Shown here: piece by piece, positions 42,937 through 53,665 of the stretch
How positions within the stretch are numbered: position 1 is the stretch's first letter
Layout: each line of letters opens with the position of its first letter
Source: Pseudobdellovibrionaceae bacterium
GTDB taxonomy: Bacteria; Bdellovibrionota; Bdellovibrionia; Bdellovibrionales; Bdellovibrionaceae
Reading direction: 5' to 3'
DNA: 64,000 nt
Assembly: GCA_022843825.1 (NCBI GenBank)
Contig: JALHMX010000010.1
Coordinates: 44,103 to 108,102, forward strand
The notes under the pieces: generated by a model
The model's input: the letters and a program-made list of their open reading frames with translations, nothing else
Told to the model about the DNA's origin: nothing
Database searches by the model: none
Translations under genes and position numbers: made by a program

Positions 42937-43494
42937 TTAAAGTGGAGTAACTTTCTTTGTGGCCGTGATCACGGATTCAAATTCTTTAGTAAAAGACTGC
43001 ATTAATTGCTCCGCCAACATCGTCGGATCTACTTTTAAATCCTGCAAACTTAAAGTCGATACCGGTGTACCTTTGTTAACTATATTCATCGCAAAATGAA
43101 TCATTGTGCTGACCGCTGAGCGACTAGCAATTGAAATAGATAGTTTATTTTTTTTATCGTGACTGTAAATATCGTCACCCTCACGAACAAGCTTTTGCGA
43201 AGTTAAAGATTCAAGACTGTCTTTAGCTATAGACGCAAAAAGTCTTTGCAAGGCCACCCCGGCTGTTAAATCTTTCCCAAAAATTTCAATTATAAAGTGT
43301 AGCATCTCATCGCCGCAAATTTTTGAATTTTCAATTTTGTCTTCTAAATCGACCATGTGCTCTAAAGTTATATCGCATGGACCCATCCAGGAAACAATAG
43401 AATCCCCTAGAATTTTATGATCTTCATAAGCGAAAAGTGGTCTTAACTGCGATCCATCATATTTAATTTTTTTACTTATAAATAATTTTTTCAT
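42937..43494 (-). CDS. DUF366 family protein, linked to queuosine genes
   Basis: A 185-residue cytoplasmic protein with the DUF366 pattern: KKIKYDGSQLRPLFAYEDHKI, quoted in part as YDGSQLRPLFAYE, SIVSWMGPCDITLEHMVDLED, and DEMLHFIIEIFG. The family is uncharacterised. Its ATG lies 23 nt inside the end of queC, with a GGAG SD, so the two are translationally coupled. A role in 7-deazapurine handling is suggested by this linkage only. Confidence 0.8.
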   Translation of the reverse strand: MKKLFISKKIKYDGSQLRPLFAYEDHKILGDSIVSWMGPCDITLEHMVDLEDKIENSKICGDEMLHFIIEIFGKDLTAGVALQRLFASIAKDSLESLTSQKLVREGDDIYSHDKKNKLSISIASRSAVSTMIHFAMNIVNKGTPVSTLSLQDLKVDPTMLAEQLMQSFTKEFESVITATKKVTPL

Positions 43495-44164
43495 AATCTA
43501 CTCCATTAGCTTTCATTGCTCGACCAGTTCTTAAACAGGATTCACACTGACCGCACCATATTTCATTATTGAAATAGCAGGGCCATAGCAATTCTAGTGG
43601 CACTTTTTGTTCTAAAGCGTGCCTCACGATTTCCGTTTTATTCATTCGAACAGTGAAACACTCGACTCGTACATGATTCTGCGTCGAAAATTTAAATGCC
43701 TCTGTAGAGGATTTAATAAAGTCCTCACTATTATCTGGGAAAGTTTGAGCTTCTTCTAAATTAAAACCCGGAATAATCACGTCCGCATCGAAGCTTTCAG
43801 CATAGGCTGCTGCTATATTTAAAAACAAGCCATTGCGATTCGGCACCCAGACCGAACGCGCCGTTTGAAGAGATACTGCAGGATCATCTATGGATACATC
43901 TTTCCCCGTTGGAATTTTTACATTTTCACGATTTAAAGACGATTTGCTTATAACTTGAAGCCAAGGCATCTCAATAATCTGATGAGGTATATTTAATTGA
44001 TGGGCTATCTTCTGTGATTGGCTTATCTCTTTATCTGCGGCTCTTTGACCATAATCGAAAGTTAGAATTAGAATAATGTTATATTTGTGTCGGGCTAAAA
44101 ATAAATTAACTGTTGAATCTAAACCCGCTGATAATAAGACAATTGCTTTAGATTTTTTCAGCAC
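43472..44164 (-). CDS. queC: 7-cyano-7-deazaguanine synthase QueC
   Basis: The protein is 230 residues if the GTG at 44164 (GAGG upstream) is used; TTG 44185 and GTG 44176 are alternatives in the same frame. It has the PP-loop ATP pyrophosphatase motif LLSAGLDST and the C-terminal zinc-binding cluster CGQCESC. It turns 7-carboxy-7-deazaguanine into preQ0, a precursor of queuosine in tRNA. It overlaps recJ by 17 nt. tgt and queA, later steps of the pathway, are upstream in the same run of genes. Confidence 0.93.
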   Translation of the reverse strand: MLKKSKAIVLLSAGLDSTVNLFLARHKYNIILILTFDYGQRAADKEISQSQKIAHQLNIPHQIIEMPWLQVISKSSLNRENVKIPTGKDVSIDDPAVSLQTARSVWVPNRNGLFLNIAAAYAESFDADVIIPGFNLEEAQTFPDNSEDFIKSSTEAFKFSTQNHVRVECFTVRMNKTEIVRHALEQKVPLELLWPCYFNNEIWCGQCESCLRTGRAMKANGVDYEKIIYK

Positions 44165-45893
44165 CTGAGGCCTCACTAAGAACAAAATCTTTAATTAAAA
44201 TTTGTGTGGACTCTGTGCGATTAAAATAATTAATCTGAATTTCCCCTAAAATATCATACTGGCTGCCGGGCTTTAATAACGCTTTCTTTTTTTCTAGTGG
44301 TGAAAAGTATAGTATATCGACAGCGCTTGATTGTAAGTCACGAGCAGTCATTTTTATATGCCCACCTTTTATTTCTTTTATAGATTTGAGAGTTACCCTG
44401 TTGAATCTAAAAATAGGTGTGGGAAACCCTACCCCATAGGGCCCTGCAAAATTATACCATTTCATATTAATTTGCGTTAAATCGCTTAATGCGGCCTCAG
44501 TATCGTATTCTATTTCAAGATCTCTAGGTTCAGAGGCTAACTCTGTATAATATTTAGTTAAACATTCGATGAGTTCTTTTTTACGAGATGAAGAGAACTC
44601 AAAGCCGGCTGCGGCCGCATGCCCGCCGAACCGATTCAATACTTTTTCTGCACTTGATAAAGCGCTGACTAAGTTTCCAATGCTGCCTTGAGGTAAGCGA
44701 GAGCTTCCCACGATCATACCTTCAGCATCTTCTGAGCCTATGAATGTAGGCTTGTTCGTGTCGTTTGCAATTTTTGTGGCTATGAGCCCTATTATTCCTC
44801 GATGGAACTCACGAGATGATATGAAAATAAAATCTTGATGTGTCCACTGTCGAAGACTTTTTTCAGCTAATTCTACTGCGGATTGCTGAAGACTTTGTCG
44901 TGTCTCATTATTTTTTAACATTTTACTAACAAGCGTTTCTGCCTTTTTAGAATCCGTTTCTAAATAAATATCCCGTGGAAGTACTTCCGATTCCATACGC
45001 GATAATGCATTTAACTTTGGCGCAAAACGAATAGCTACATCCTGAGATGTTAATTCCCGATCAGCCAAATTCAATCGCTTAAGCAGCTCGCGAAGTCCCG
45101 GTTTTTGAGTTTGCTGCAAAGCTAACAAACCGTGTTTAACCAACACTCGATTATCATCAACGAGAGGAACCATATCGGTAAGTGTACCAATACAGAAAAA
45201 ATCCAGTACTTCTTTTAAGTCCCATTCATTTTTTGGTAGCTCTGAGTTTTCAAAGAAACCTCTTTTTAAAGCTCTGAGCAAATAAAAAGCCACACCCGCA
45301 CCACACAGATACTCCAAACCAGATTGGCAATTTTTTTGATTCGGATTAACCACACAATACGCCGCGGGAAGTTTTTCACCAACTGCAGAATGGGTGTCAT
45401 CGATAGGTAAATGGTGATCTGTTAAAATAACATCAATCCCCAGTTCTTGGGCTTTTTCACAGGCCGCAAACGAGGTAATACCCACATCAACGGTTATGAT
45501 CAGATGAACACCCTGGTTTTTTAAATCCTCTACTGCCTGGGGGTGAAAGCCGTATCCTTCTGCGAGTCGTTTTGGCTGATAATAAATAACATTTTCAAAT
45601 CCAATCTTTTTTAAACCAACATTCAAAATGGCTAATCCACTTGTTCCATCCAAGTCAAAATCAGCATAAATACAAATTTTTTCTTCTTTATGAAAAGCTG
45701 TGATCAAACGACTTACTGCTTTATCCATATTCTTCAACACAAAAGGATCTTTGAGTTCAGATAATGTTGGATTAAGAATCTTATTTAGCACCTTTTCATC
45801 AGTTGCTCTTAAAGACAAAAAACGCCATACCAAATCCGGTATAGCGTTATTCTTAGCGACCTGTACTAAGTTGTTCTTTTTTTTCCAAATCAT
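44148..45893 (-). CDS. recJ: Single-stranded-DNA-specific exonuclease RecJ
   Basis: The protein is 581 residues from the ATG at 45893 (a TTG at 45902 is possible). DHH-family motifs are visible: YADFDLDGTSGLAIL (motif I), LIITVDVGIT, DVILTDHHLP (the DHH), and the C-terminal DHHA1 part FGGHAAAAGF. The C-terminal OB-like domain is present. RecJ digests single-stranded DNA 5' to 3' in recombination and mismatch repair. It starts 15 nt after secF. Confidence 0.94.
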   Translation of the reverse strand: MIWKKKNNLVQVAKNNAIPDLVWRFLSLRATDEKVLNKILNPTLSELKDPFVLKNMDKAVSRLITAFHKEEKICIYADFDLDGTSGLAILNVGLKKIGFENVIYYQPKRLAEGYGFHPQAVEDLKNQGVHLIITVDVGITSFAACEKAQELGIDVILTDHHLPIDDTHSAVGEKLPAAYCVVNPNQKNCQSGLEYLCGAGVAFYLLRALKRGFFENSELPKNEWDLKEVLDFFCIGTLTDMVPLVDDNRVLVKHGLLALQQTQKPGLRELLKRLNLADRELTSQDVAIRFAPKLNALSRMESEVLPRDIYLETDSKKAETLVSKMLKNNETRQSLQQSAVELAEKSLRQWTHQDFIFISSREFHRGIIGLIATKIANDTNKPTFIGSEDAEGMIVGSSRLPQGSIGNLVSALSSAEKVLNRFGGHAAAAGFEFSSSRKKELIECLTKYYTELASEPRDLEIEYDTEAALSDLTQINMKWYNFAGPYGVGFPTPIFRFNRVTLKSIKEIKGGHIKMTARDLQSSAVDILYFSPLEKKKALLKPGSQYDILGEIQINYFNRTESTQILIKDFVLSEASGAEKI

Positions 45894-45908
45894 TGATAAC
45901 AAGCTAGC

Positions 45909-46853
45909 CTAAGCTGCATTTTTTGAACGTAATTTGTCTACAAACAATATAAGTGGTGCGGCCACGTATATTGATGAATAAATTCCAAATGTCACGCCCA
46001 CAAAAATTGTGAAAGCAATATCTGAGACCACTCCATCTGCAAATATATACAATGATACCGCGGAAATAATAACTGTCCCTGCTGTAATAATCGTTCTTCC
46101 GACCATATCATTGATCGCTCGATTAATAACATAAGCAAAACCTTCGCGCTTGTACTTATGTGCTGTTTCACGAATACGATCAAAAACCACAATAGTGTCA
46201 TTTAATGAAAGACCGATTAAAGTCAACAGTGCAGCCAGTATGGGAATATTAACTTCTTTACCCGTCAAGCCATAGATCGCAAGCGTGATAACAACGTCAT
46301 GAAAAAGACAGACCACTGCGCCTGGCGAATAATTATAATCAAATCTAAACGCGACATAGACTAATATCAAAAGCAGACAATAGAAAAGTGCTAATAGCCC
46401 GTTTCTTTTAAGCTCAGCTCCGACTTGTGGGCCGACGGTATCAACCCGACGAAAATCAGGCCCTTGCGCGGCAAATGTAGTTTGTATTTTGTTTTTAAGA
46501 TCATCAATAGATCTGTTAAGGATATCATTCGTTTCTTTATCGGTCTTTCCTTGAGCTCCTTGAAATCGAATAACATACTCATTCGTATCACCAATAGACT
46601 GTACGCCCACTTCACCAATATTGACTTCACCCACAGCTGCTCGAATTTGATTAATACTGACTGGCTCGTTGAACTTAATCTGCATTTCAGTTCCACCGCG
46701 AAAATCAATTCCGTAATTAATTCCGGCCACAGCTAAATAAATTAAAGCAGCTGTTGTTAGTATTAAAGAGAATCCGCCGAAAAAACCAATTTTTCCTACA
46801 AAGTCAAATCGTCCGTATCCATCTGCGTGATTATTTTTTTTAGTTTTACTCAT
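45909..46853 (-). CDS. secF: Protein translocase subunit SecF
   Basis: A 314-residue inner-membrane protein with six membrane segments, the SecF signature GIDFRGGTEMQIKF in the first periplasmic loop, and SLNDTIVVFDRIRE in the fourth helix region. With SecD it uses the proton gradient to pull exported proteins through SecYEG. AAGGAAT SD. Starts 9 nt after secD. Confidence 0.96.
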   Translation of the reverse strand: MSKTKKNNHADGYGRFDFVGKIGFFGGFSLILTTAALIYLAVAGINYGIDFRGGTEMQIKFNEPVSINQIRAAVGEVNIGEVGVQSIGDTNEYVIRFQGAQGKTDKETNDILNRSIDDLKNKIQTTFAAQGPDFRRVDTVGPQVGAELKRNGLLALFYCLLLILVYVAFRFDYNYSPGAVVCLFHDVVITLAIYGLTGKEVNIPILAALLTLIGLSLNDTIVVFDRIRETAHKYKREGFAYVINRAINDMVGRTIITAGTVIISAVSLYIFADGVVSDIAFTIFVGVTFGIYSSIYVAAPLILFVDKLRSKNAA

Positions 46854-46862
46854 AAATATTCC

Positions 46863-48551
46863 TTAAACCGAAATTTTCTTAATACCAACGCGGTATACAA
46901 GATTATCAACTATAACTTTAGATACAAAAACGTTGGAAAACAAAGTCGTCGCTAAACCCGCCAAAAGCGTAACGGCGAATCCACGAACTGAACCCGTACC
47001 AAAATAGAGAAGCACACAGGCCGTAGCAGAAGTTGTAATGTTCGAGTCAATGATCGCAGACATAGCCTTAGAGTAACCCTCTCGGATAGCTGTTTGAAGG
47101 CTTGACCCCGCACGAAGCTCTTCTTTAATTCGTTCATTAATTAAAACATTCGCATCAACGGCAAAGCCCACCGTTAAGGCTATTCCTGCAATTCCAGGCA
47201 AAGTTAAAGTTGCACCTAATGAACCTAAAATAGCTAATAGACAAACTATATTAAGAAATAATGTCAGGTCGGTAACAACTCCCATTCCCTTATAATAAAC
47301 CAACATGATCAGCATAATGATAAGGGACCCAATAATTGCAGCAAATCGCGCTTTCTCCAAAGCATCGAGTCCCAATGAGGGGCCCACACGTCTTTCTTCA
47401 AGCTGTTCCAATGACACTGGTAAAGAACCCGCTCGTAGCGCAGTTGAAATAAGTTTGGCTTCGTCAAGCATCGTTTGATGATCACGCCCACTGCCTAAAG
47501 TAATCTCCGCCGACCCTCCAGCAATTTTTTCATTAATAAAAGGAGCCGATTTAACCACTCGGTCTAAGACGATCGCGACCTGTCGTTGAATATTTTGCTC
47601 AGTCACTGTGGCAAAGCGAGCAGCACCAACTGGGTTGAACCGTAACTGAACCACTGGGGCTCCGTACTGATTAAAGCCCACAACGGCGTTGTCCAATGAA
47701 TCTCCGGTAAGATCTGTATCAGTTCTTAATAGTAACGGCGTACTTCCCACCTCTACTGATTTAGCGTCATCTCTTTTTTCAAAGTAGACCACGGTTTTTT
47801 CAGGCAACTTATCTTTAATGTCTGCGTTCAAGCGTGCGACGTAGTCCGAATATCTCAAAGTCGCCATGGAATAATTTCCGGCTTTTTCTGCATCTTGAAT
47901 CAATTTCAATAACTGCTCTGCACTTACAGTGTAATCTAAAGCCATGAAATCCAGTTTCGCTGTCGTGTTAATAAGTTGCTTGGCTTTTTCTGCATCCGCC
48001 ATACCTGGAAGCTGAACCAAAATGCGATCCATTCCCTGTTGCGTAATTGAAGGTTCAGCTACACCAAACTCATCAATACGATTACGAATGGTTTCGATCG
48101 CCTGTTTAATGATGTTTTGTTTTTGTTCTATTAAGTACGCATCGTAATACTTAACTTCAACACGTTCAGCATTAGATGTAAGAACTTGAAGACTACCAGC
48201 ATGCATACGAGCCAAGTAGTCTTCAACTTTTTTAGCATCAACGATTGAGCTGACTTGAATGTTAAATGAGCCTAGCGCTTCATTATTTGAAAACCCTTTA
48301 ACAGCGATTCCTTCTTTATCAAGCTCACTTTTTAAAGCCACAGTCTGACGAGTGACTGTAGTATTGATTACAGAATCAATATCGGCCCCCATCACCAACT
48401 GAATCCCCCCTTGAATATCAAGTCCGTAATTCAATTTCTTGGCGGGCCACCAAGCTATCTTTGATGTATCAACAAAATTTGGTAAAACTGAAGCTATAGC
48501 AAAAACTACAGCCAACACAGCCACCCAGGTTCTTAAGCGTAAATTTTCCAT
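46863..48551 (-). CDS. secD: Protein translocase subunit SecD
   Basis: A 562-residue protein with a first helix, a large periplasmic domain (P1) and five further membrane helices. The motif GLDIQGGIQLVMG follows the first helix, and GFAVDANVLINERIKEEL marks the fourth. Works with SecF and YajC. The SD AAGGAT lies before the ATG. Starts 25 nt after yajC. Confidence 0.96.
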   Translation of the reverse strand: MENLRLRTWVAVLAVVFAIASVLPNFVDTSKIAWWPAKKLNYGLDIQGGIQLVMGADIDSVINTTVTRQTVALKSELDKEGIAVKGFSNNEALGSFNIQVSSIVDAKKVEDYLARMHAGSLQVLTSNAERVEVKYYDAYLIEQKQNIIKQAIETIRNRIDEFGVAEPSITQQGMDRILVQLPGMADAEKAKQLINTTAKLDFMALDYTVSAEQLLKLIQDAEKAGNYSMATLRYSDYVARLNADIKDKLPEKTVVYFEKRDDAKSVEVGSTPLLLRTDTDLTGDSLDNAVVGFNQYGAPVVQLRFNPVGAARFATVTEQNIQRQVAIVLDRVVKSAPFINEKIAGGSAEITLGSGRDHQTMLDEAKLISTALRAGSLPVSLEQLEERRVGPSLGLDALEKARFAAIIGSLIIMLIMLVYYKGMGVVTDLTLFLNIVCLLAILGSLGATLTLPGIAGIALTVGFAVDANVLINERIKEELRAGSSLQTAIREGYSKAMSAIIDSNITTSATACVLLYFGTGSVRGFAVTLLAGLATTLFSNVFVSKVIVDNLVYRVGIKKISV

Positions 48552-48576
48552 GATGTATCCTTTTTTAATTTATCGA

Positions 48577-48948
48577 TTACGATTTAGCCGATGGCGGCGT
48601 TTGCAACCCCAGTATTTGACTTTTTAAAACTTTAATTTGAACGCTATTTGCCACTTCTAGATTAACGACTGCATCGTTTACTCCAGCAATGCGTCCTAAA
48701 ATTCCAGATTGAGTGACCACTTGATCCCCTGGCTTTAAAGTAGATAAAAATCCTAGATGCTCTTTTTGCTTTTTCGCCTGTGGACGAATTAAAAAGAAAT
48801 AAAACACAAACATGATGACCGCGATAGGAACGAATTGCATCCAACCTGGGGCTGTTGTATTCATCGCCTCTGGTGTTCCCGGAGCTGGTACCGCTTGCGC
48901 TAAAACGATTGAACCTTGTAACAAAATAAATGAAATCATTTTCAACAT
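48577..48948 (-). CDS. yajC: YajC, Sec translocase accessory subunit
   Basis: A 123-residue protein with one membrane segment (FVPIAVIMFVFYFFLI) followed by RPQAKKQKEHLGFLSTLKPGDQVVTQSGILGRI, the YajC pattern. An additional N-terminal hydrophobic stretch (MLKMISFILLQGSIVLAQA) looks like a signal peptide, which E. coli YajC lacks. It is part of SecDF-YajC. A weak hairpin (48988-49015) lies between tgt's stop and this gene. Confidence 0.93.
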   Translation of the reverse strand: MLKMISFILLQGSIVLAQAVPAPGTPEAMNTTAPGWMQFVPIAVIMFVFYFFLIRPQAKKQKEHLGFLSTLKPGDQVVTQSGILGRIAGVNDAVVNLEVANSVQIKVLKSQILGLQTPPSAKS

Positions 48949-49011
48949 ACTTTTTTCCTTTTCGTTAAAATAAAAAGCTAAAGTAAATTGAACACTTAAA
49001 CCGTAAACTGT

Positions 49012-51167
<2,156 letters not shown>

Positions 51168-51202
51168 GGACTATGAGGTAACATACTAAGCAGCAATAAA
51201 AA

Positions 51203-51225
51203 AGCGGAAGTTCATCACTTCCGCT
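51203..51225 (-). terminator. Rho-independent terminator upstream of queA
   Basis: A 9-bp stem (AGCGGAAGT/ACTTCCGCT) with a 5-base loop. Read on the minus strand it is followed by a six-T run. It would stop transcripts of the small gene at 51286-51390 before they enter queA. Confidence 0.8.
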
Positions 51226-51285
51226 GAAAAACCTGCGTGGGGAACCACCATAAACCCAGCAAGTTCTTACTTAATAGGCTTAAAT

Positions 51286-51390
51286 TTAGTTCAGACGAGT
51301 TCCTAGGCGATCACTAATGGTCAGCCATAAAGAGTAAATCACTACGCCTGAGTATATGGAGCAAAACACTAAAACATCGAATAGTTCCAT
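51286..51390 (-). CDS. Small single-span membrane protein (34 aa)
   Basis: The ATG at 51390 has a good SD (AGGGAG, about 7 bases upstream). The 34-residue product is mostly one hydrophobic helix (residues about 3-23, ELFDVLVFCSIYSGVVIYSL) followed by TISDRLGTRLN. The frame upstream of this ATG has no start signal and is not used. A terminator follows. Small membrane proteins of this kind often regulate a larger transporter or enzyme, but I recognise no family. Confidence 0.55.
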   Translation of the reverse strand: MELFDVLVFCSIYSGVVIYSLWLTISDRLGTRLN

Positions 51391-51553
51391 GAGGTCTCCC
51401 TTTTTAACATGCTGACGTTCAGTTTTCAGCCATCCTAGCTGAGGAACTGGCGCCAGATTTCTTTTCATCATTATTATGAGCATCCGTGCTCGTATTCATA
51501 AGACAGCTGGCCAAGTGCCAAGGGTTAGCTCGACCTTTAAAGTATCCAAAAAC

Positions 51554-51582
51554 TAGACTCCGGTTAATAAGTTTGCTTTAAT
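51554..51582 (+). promoter_or_regulatory. Sigma-70-like promoter of tRNA-Leu
   Basis: TAGACT (51554-51559; 4 of 6 matches) and TTTAAT (51577-51582; 5 of 6) are 17 bp apart. The region after the -10 (AACACGCG) is G+C-rich, as in stable-RNA promoters under stringent control. Transcription would start about 7 nt before the tRNA. Confidence 0.65.
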
Positions 51583-51595
51583 AACACGCGTAAGT

Positions 51596-51678
51596 GCGCG
51601 GATGGTGGAATTGGTAGACACGTACGCTTGAGGGGCGTATGCGAGAGCGTGAGGGTTCAAGTCCCTCTTCGCGCACCA
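51596..51678 (+). tRNA. tRNA-Leu (GAG)
   Basis: An 83-base gene with encoded CCA. Acceptor stem GCGCGGA/TTCGCGC; anticodon stem TACGC/GCGTA with loop TTGAGGG, anticodon GAG; a long variable arm of class-II type; T arm GAGGG-TTCAAGT-CCCTC. Reads CUC/CUU leucine codons. An O-antigen-ligase-like gene begins 29 nt after it. Confidence 0.95.
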
Positions 51679-51707
51679 AATTTTGTTAAAACTAACGATG
51701 GGTTAAA

Positions 51708-52919
51708 ATGCTAGAATTTTTAATTGGCTTCACAGCTGTTGGCGGCGTCAGTTCTCAGACGCTAATGGATATCGCCTTAATATTTATTTTTTTTGTTTTT
51801 GTTCGAGAGTCCATAAAAGACCGCGCTGTATTTAACAAACTTACTTATGTAGGTATTGAATGGGCTTTTGTAGGTTTTTTTATAGCCGCAGTTTTAAGTT
51901 TAGCTATCAACGGAAAAGATCCTGTGCCGTGGTGGTTCTACTTATCTCGGTTTAGTTGGATCATTAATTTTTATTTATTGATCTACGCCTTTCGTAAAAT
52001 TAAAGTTAATTATGATCGCTGGCTGTTTTTCTTCGCTGTGGCGTTTATGATACCTAGCTTATATGCCCTTGTAACTTTATTTGTTCAATACGATTATCTG
52101 ACACAAACCCCTATTCATCGAGTGGTCGGAATGGTTAACAGTGCCACCTATCATGCACATGGAAATGGTTTGATCTTTATTTTCTTTGCCTCAATTTTCC
52201 TTCTTGGTTTTAACACCGTAACTAAAAAAACTAAAATTTTAGCAACAGTAGGTCTGATCATTATGGGTCTTAGTATTCTACTGACTTTTACTCGTGGAAT
52301 TTGGTTTGCTACATTTTTTTCGCTGCTTGTTCTGACTTTAATTAAAGGTCGTAAGTTTTTTCTTACCTATATTTCAGTGACGATTATTGCTGTATCCCTA
52401 ACGCTGACCTTGTCTCCAACCATGTATAGTCGCTTAACCACCAGCTTTACAACAACTTCAGATCAATTGCGGTCACAACTTATTCAGGTCCATTGGGCAA
52501 TGTTTAAAGAACATCCTGTTATTGGTATAGGCTACTGGGATTCCTACCGACAAATTGAAGACTATTGGCCTAAGGTAGGATTACCTTCGGATCACTATGT
52601 TTCACATTCTCATAATCAGTTTTTAAACATATTAGCAACGACCGGTCTTATTGGGTTTATATTTTTTGTGGCGATGATACTGTTTTTTATAAAAAGAAGT
52701 CTAAAGTTTATTCGCGACACCCGATCCGCCCCCCACCTATCTCCATTGGCTTACGCTTGTGGCCTAGTCCTATTACAGTTTCTATTATCATGTTTAACCG
52801 ATGTGACTTTTGAATACGCAAAGATCAAAACTTTAGTCATTATTGTTTTTGCGATCATTATTGTTTATGGGAAAATAGCAATCACGGCGGGGCAAAATGA
52901 CCCTAAAATTAATCTTTAA
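51708..52919 (+). CDS. O-antigen ligase family membrane protein
   Basis: A 403-residue polytopic protein with about 10-11 membrane segments and the WaaL/Wzy_C-type pattern: LLTFTRGIWFATFFSLLVL, then a large periplasmic loop with HPVIGIGYWDSY and DHYVSHSHNQFLNILATTGLIG, where HxHNxFL is the family hallmark. Members join O-polysaccharide to lipid A core or polymerise polysaccharides. No other surface-polysaccharide genes adjoin. It follows tRNA-Leu closely, and may be read from that promoter (inference). Confidence 0.85.
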   Translation: MLEFLIGFTAVGGVSSQTLMDIALIFIFFVFVRESIKDRAVFNKLTYVGIEWAFVGFFIAAVLSLAINGKDPVPWWFYLSRFSWIINFYLLIYAFRKIKVNYDRWLFFFAVAFMIPSLYALVTLFVQYDYLTQTPIHRVVGMVNSATYHAHGNGLIFIFFASIFLLGFNTVTKKTKILATVGLIIMGLSILLTFTRGIWFATFFSLLVLTLIKGRKFFLTYISVTIIAVSLTLTLSPTMYSRLTTSFTTTSDQLRSQLIQVHWAMFKEHPVIGIGYWDSYRQIEDYWPKVGLPSDHYVSHSHNQFLNILATTGLIGFIFFVAMILFFIKRSLKFIRDTRSAPHLSPLAYACGLVLLQFLLSCLTDVTFEYAKIKTLVIIVFAIIIVYGKIAITAGQNDPKINL

Positions 52920-52979
52920 AAATTGCAGTTGGACAACTTAGCCCGAGTCTTTTAGATTGCCAGAGTGGAGGACACACAC

Positions 52980-53204
52980 ATGATTAATACACAAGAAATT
53001 GCCCAGCAAGCCGAGAAAATATCTTATGAGTTCGGCGAAAAAATGGGAACGATTGCATCACAAATTACTCATTCAACAGTGGACACTGTTGATGGCACCC
53101 GAGACTACATTAAGGAAAATCCAACGAAGGCTGTGCTGATGGCAGCTGCTGCCGGCGTGGTCGTTGGCGGTTTATTGGCGCTGATTTTAAGAAGAAGGTC
53201 TTAA
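52980..53204 (+). CDS. DUF883-like (YqjD/ElaB-type) small membrane protein
   Basis: The protein is 74 residues from the ATG at 52980, with GGAGG eight bases upstream; a GTG at 52965 is rejected. It has an amphipathic helical N-terminal part and a C-terminal membrane anchor (AVLMAAAAGVVVGGLLALIL) ending in RRRS. This is the layout of the DUF883 group (YqjD, ElaB, YgaM), inner-membrane proteins that bind ribosomes in stationary phase in E. coli. The next gene starts 2 nt later, as in the yqjD-yqjE pairing. Confidence 0.8.
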   Translation: MINTQEIAQQAEKISYEFGEKMGTIASQITHSTVDTVDGTRDYIKENPTKAVLMAAAAGVVVGGLLALILRRRS

Positions 53205-53206
53205 CT

Positions 53207-53665
53207 ATGATCTTCAGACTTATACTACCATTCTTGTTTGATTTTTTTAGAAGTAACCCCTCATATTCGCCTATAAATAATGAGTCCATCTTGATTTTTA
53301 AGAAAAATTTAAATAAAGAAATATCACTTTTAATATTTAAATTTTTTATGGGCGTTGTTTTAACAGCTTTCATTATTATGTCATTGGTCCGGTTAGTTTC
53401 GGCTTTAAGTATTTATATCGGTCAATTTCAAAATTCACCGCTTATTGAAATTATTACTTTTAGTGTATTCACATTGATTGGCTGCGGTACTCTAGTTTAC
53501 TTATTTGTCGGGGACAAAATCGGCCAACTCAAAGCAGAGGATGAAAAGCCGGCGGCGTCTTCCGAATTTGATATACAAAATATAGTTTATAAATTTATTG
53601 ATGGAGTGACTCGGGGATTTGAGAAACACGCACCTTCAAATACCCAAGCTAATCGTCCAAGTTAG
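53207..53665 (+). CDS. YqjE/holin-X-like membrane protein
   Basis: A 152-residue protein with two transmembrane segments (about 42-67 and 84-103) and a short charged tail. Its position right after a DUF883-like gene and its two-helix layout resemble YqjE-type (phage holin 3-like/holin-X) proteins. The N-terminal 25 residues are hydrophobic and aromatic (MIFRLILPFLFDFFRSN). Family call is from layout and context, not strong motif. Its stop overlaps the convergent DUF885 gene by 4 nt. Confidence 0.6.
   Translation: MIFRLILPFLFDFFRSNPSYSPINNESILIFKKNLNKEISLLIFKFFMGVVLTAFIIMSLVRLVSALSIYIGQFQNSPLIEIITFSVFTLIGCGTLVYLFVGDKIGQLKAEDEKPAASSEFDIQNIVYKFIDGVTRGFEKHAPSNTQANRPS

Noticed and set aside
46391..46736. 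About 100-codon frames on both strands inside secF
   Set aside because: Out-of-frame shadows of a gene with clear SecF motifs.
51596..51678. tRNA-Leu as an integration site
   Set aside because: No integrase and no repeated tRNA 3' end is seen downstream in the window.
53207..53665. Phage holin gene
   Set aside because: Two-helix layout fits holins, but pairing with a DUF883-like gene and absence of lysis genes favour a YqjE-like host protein.
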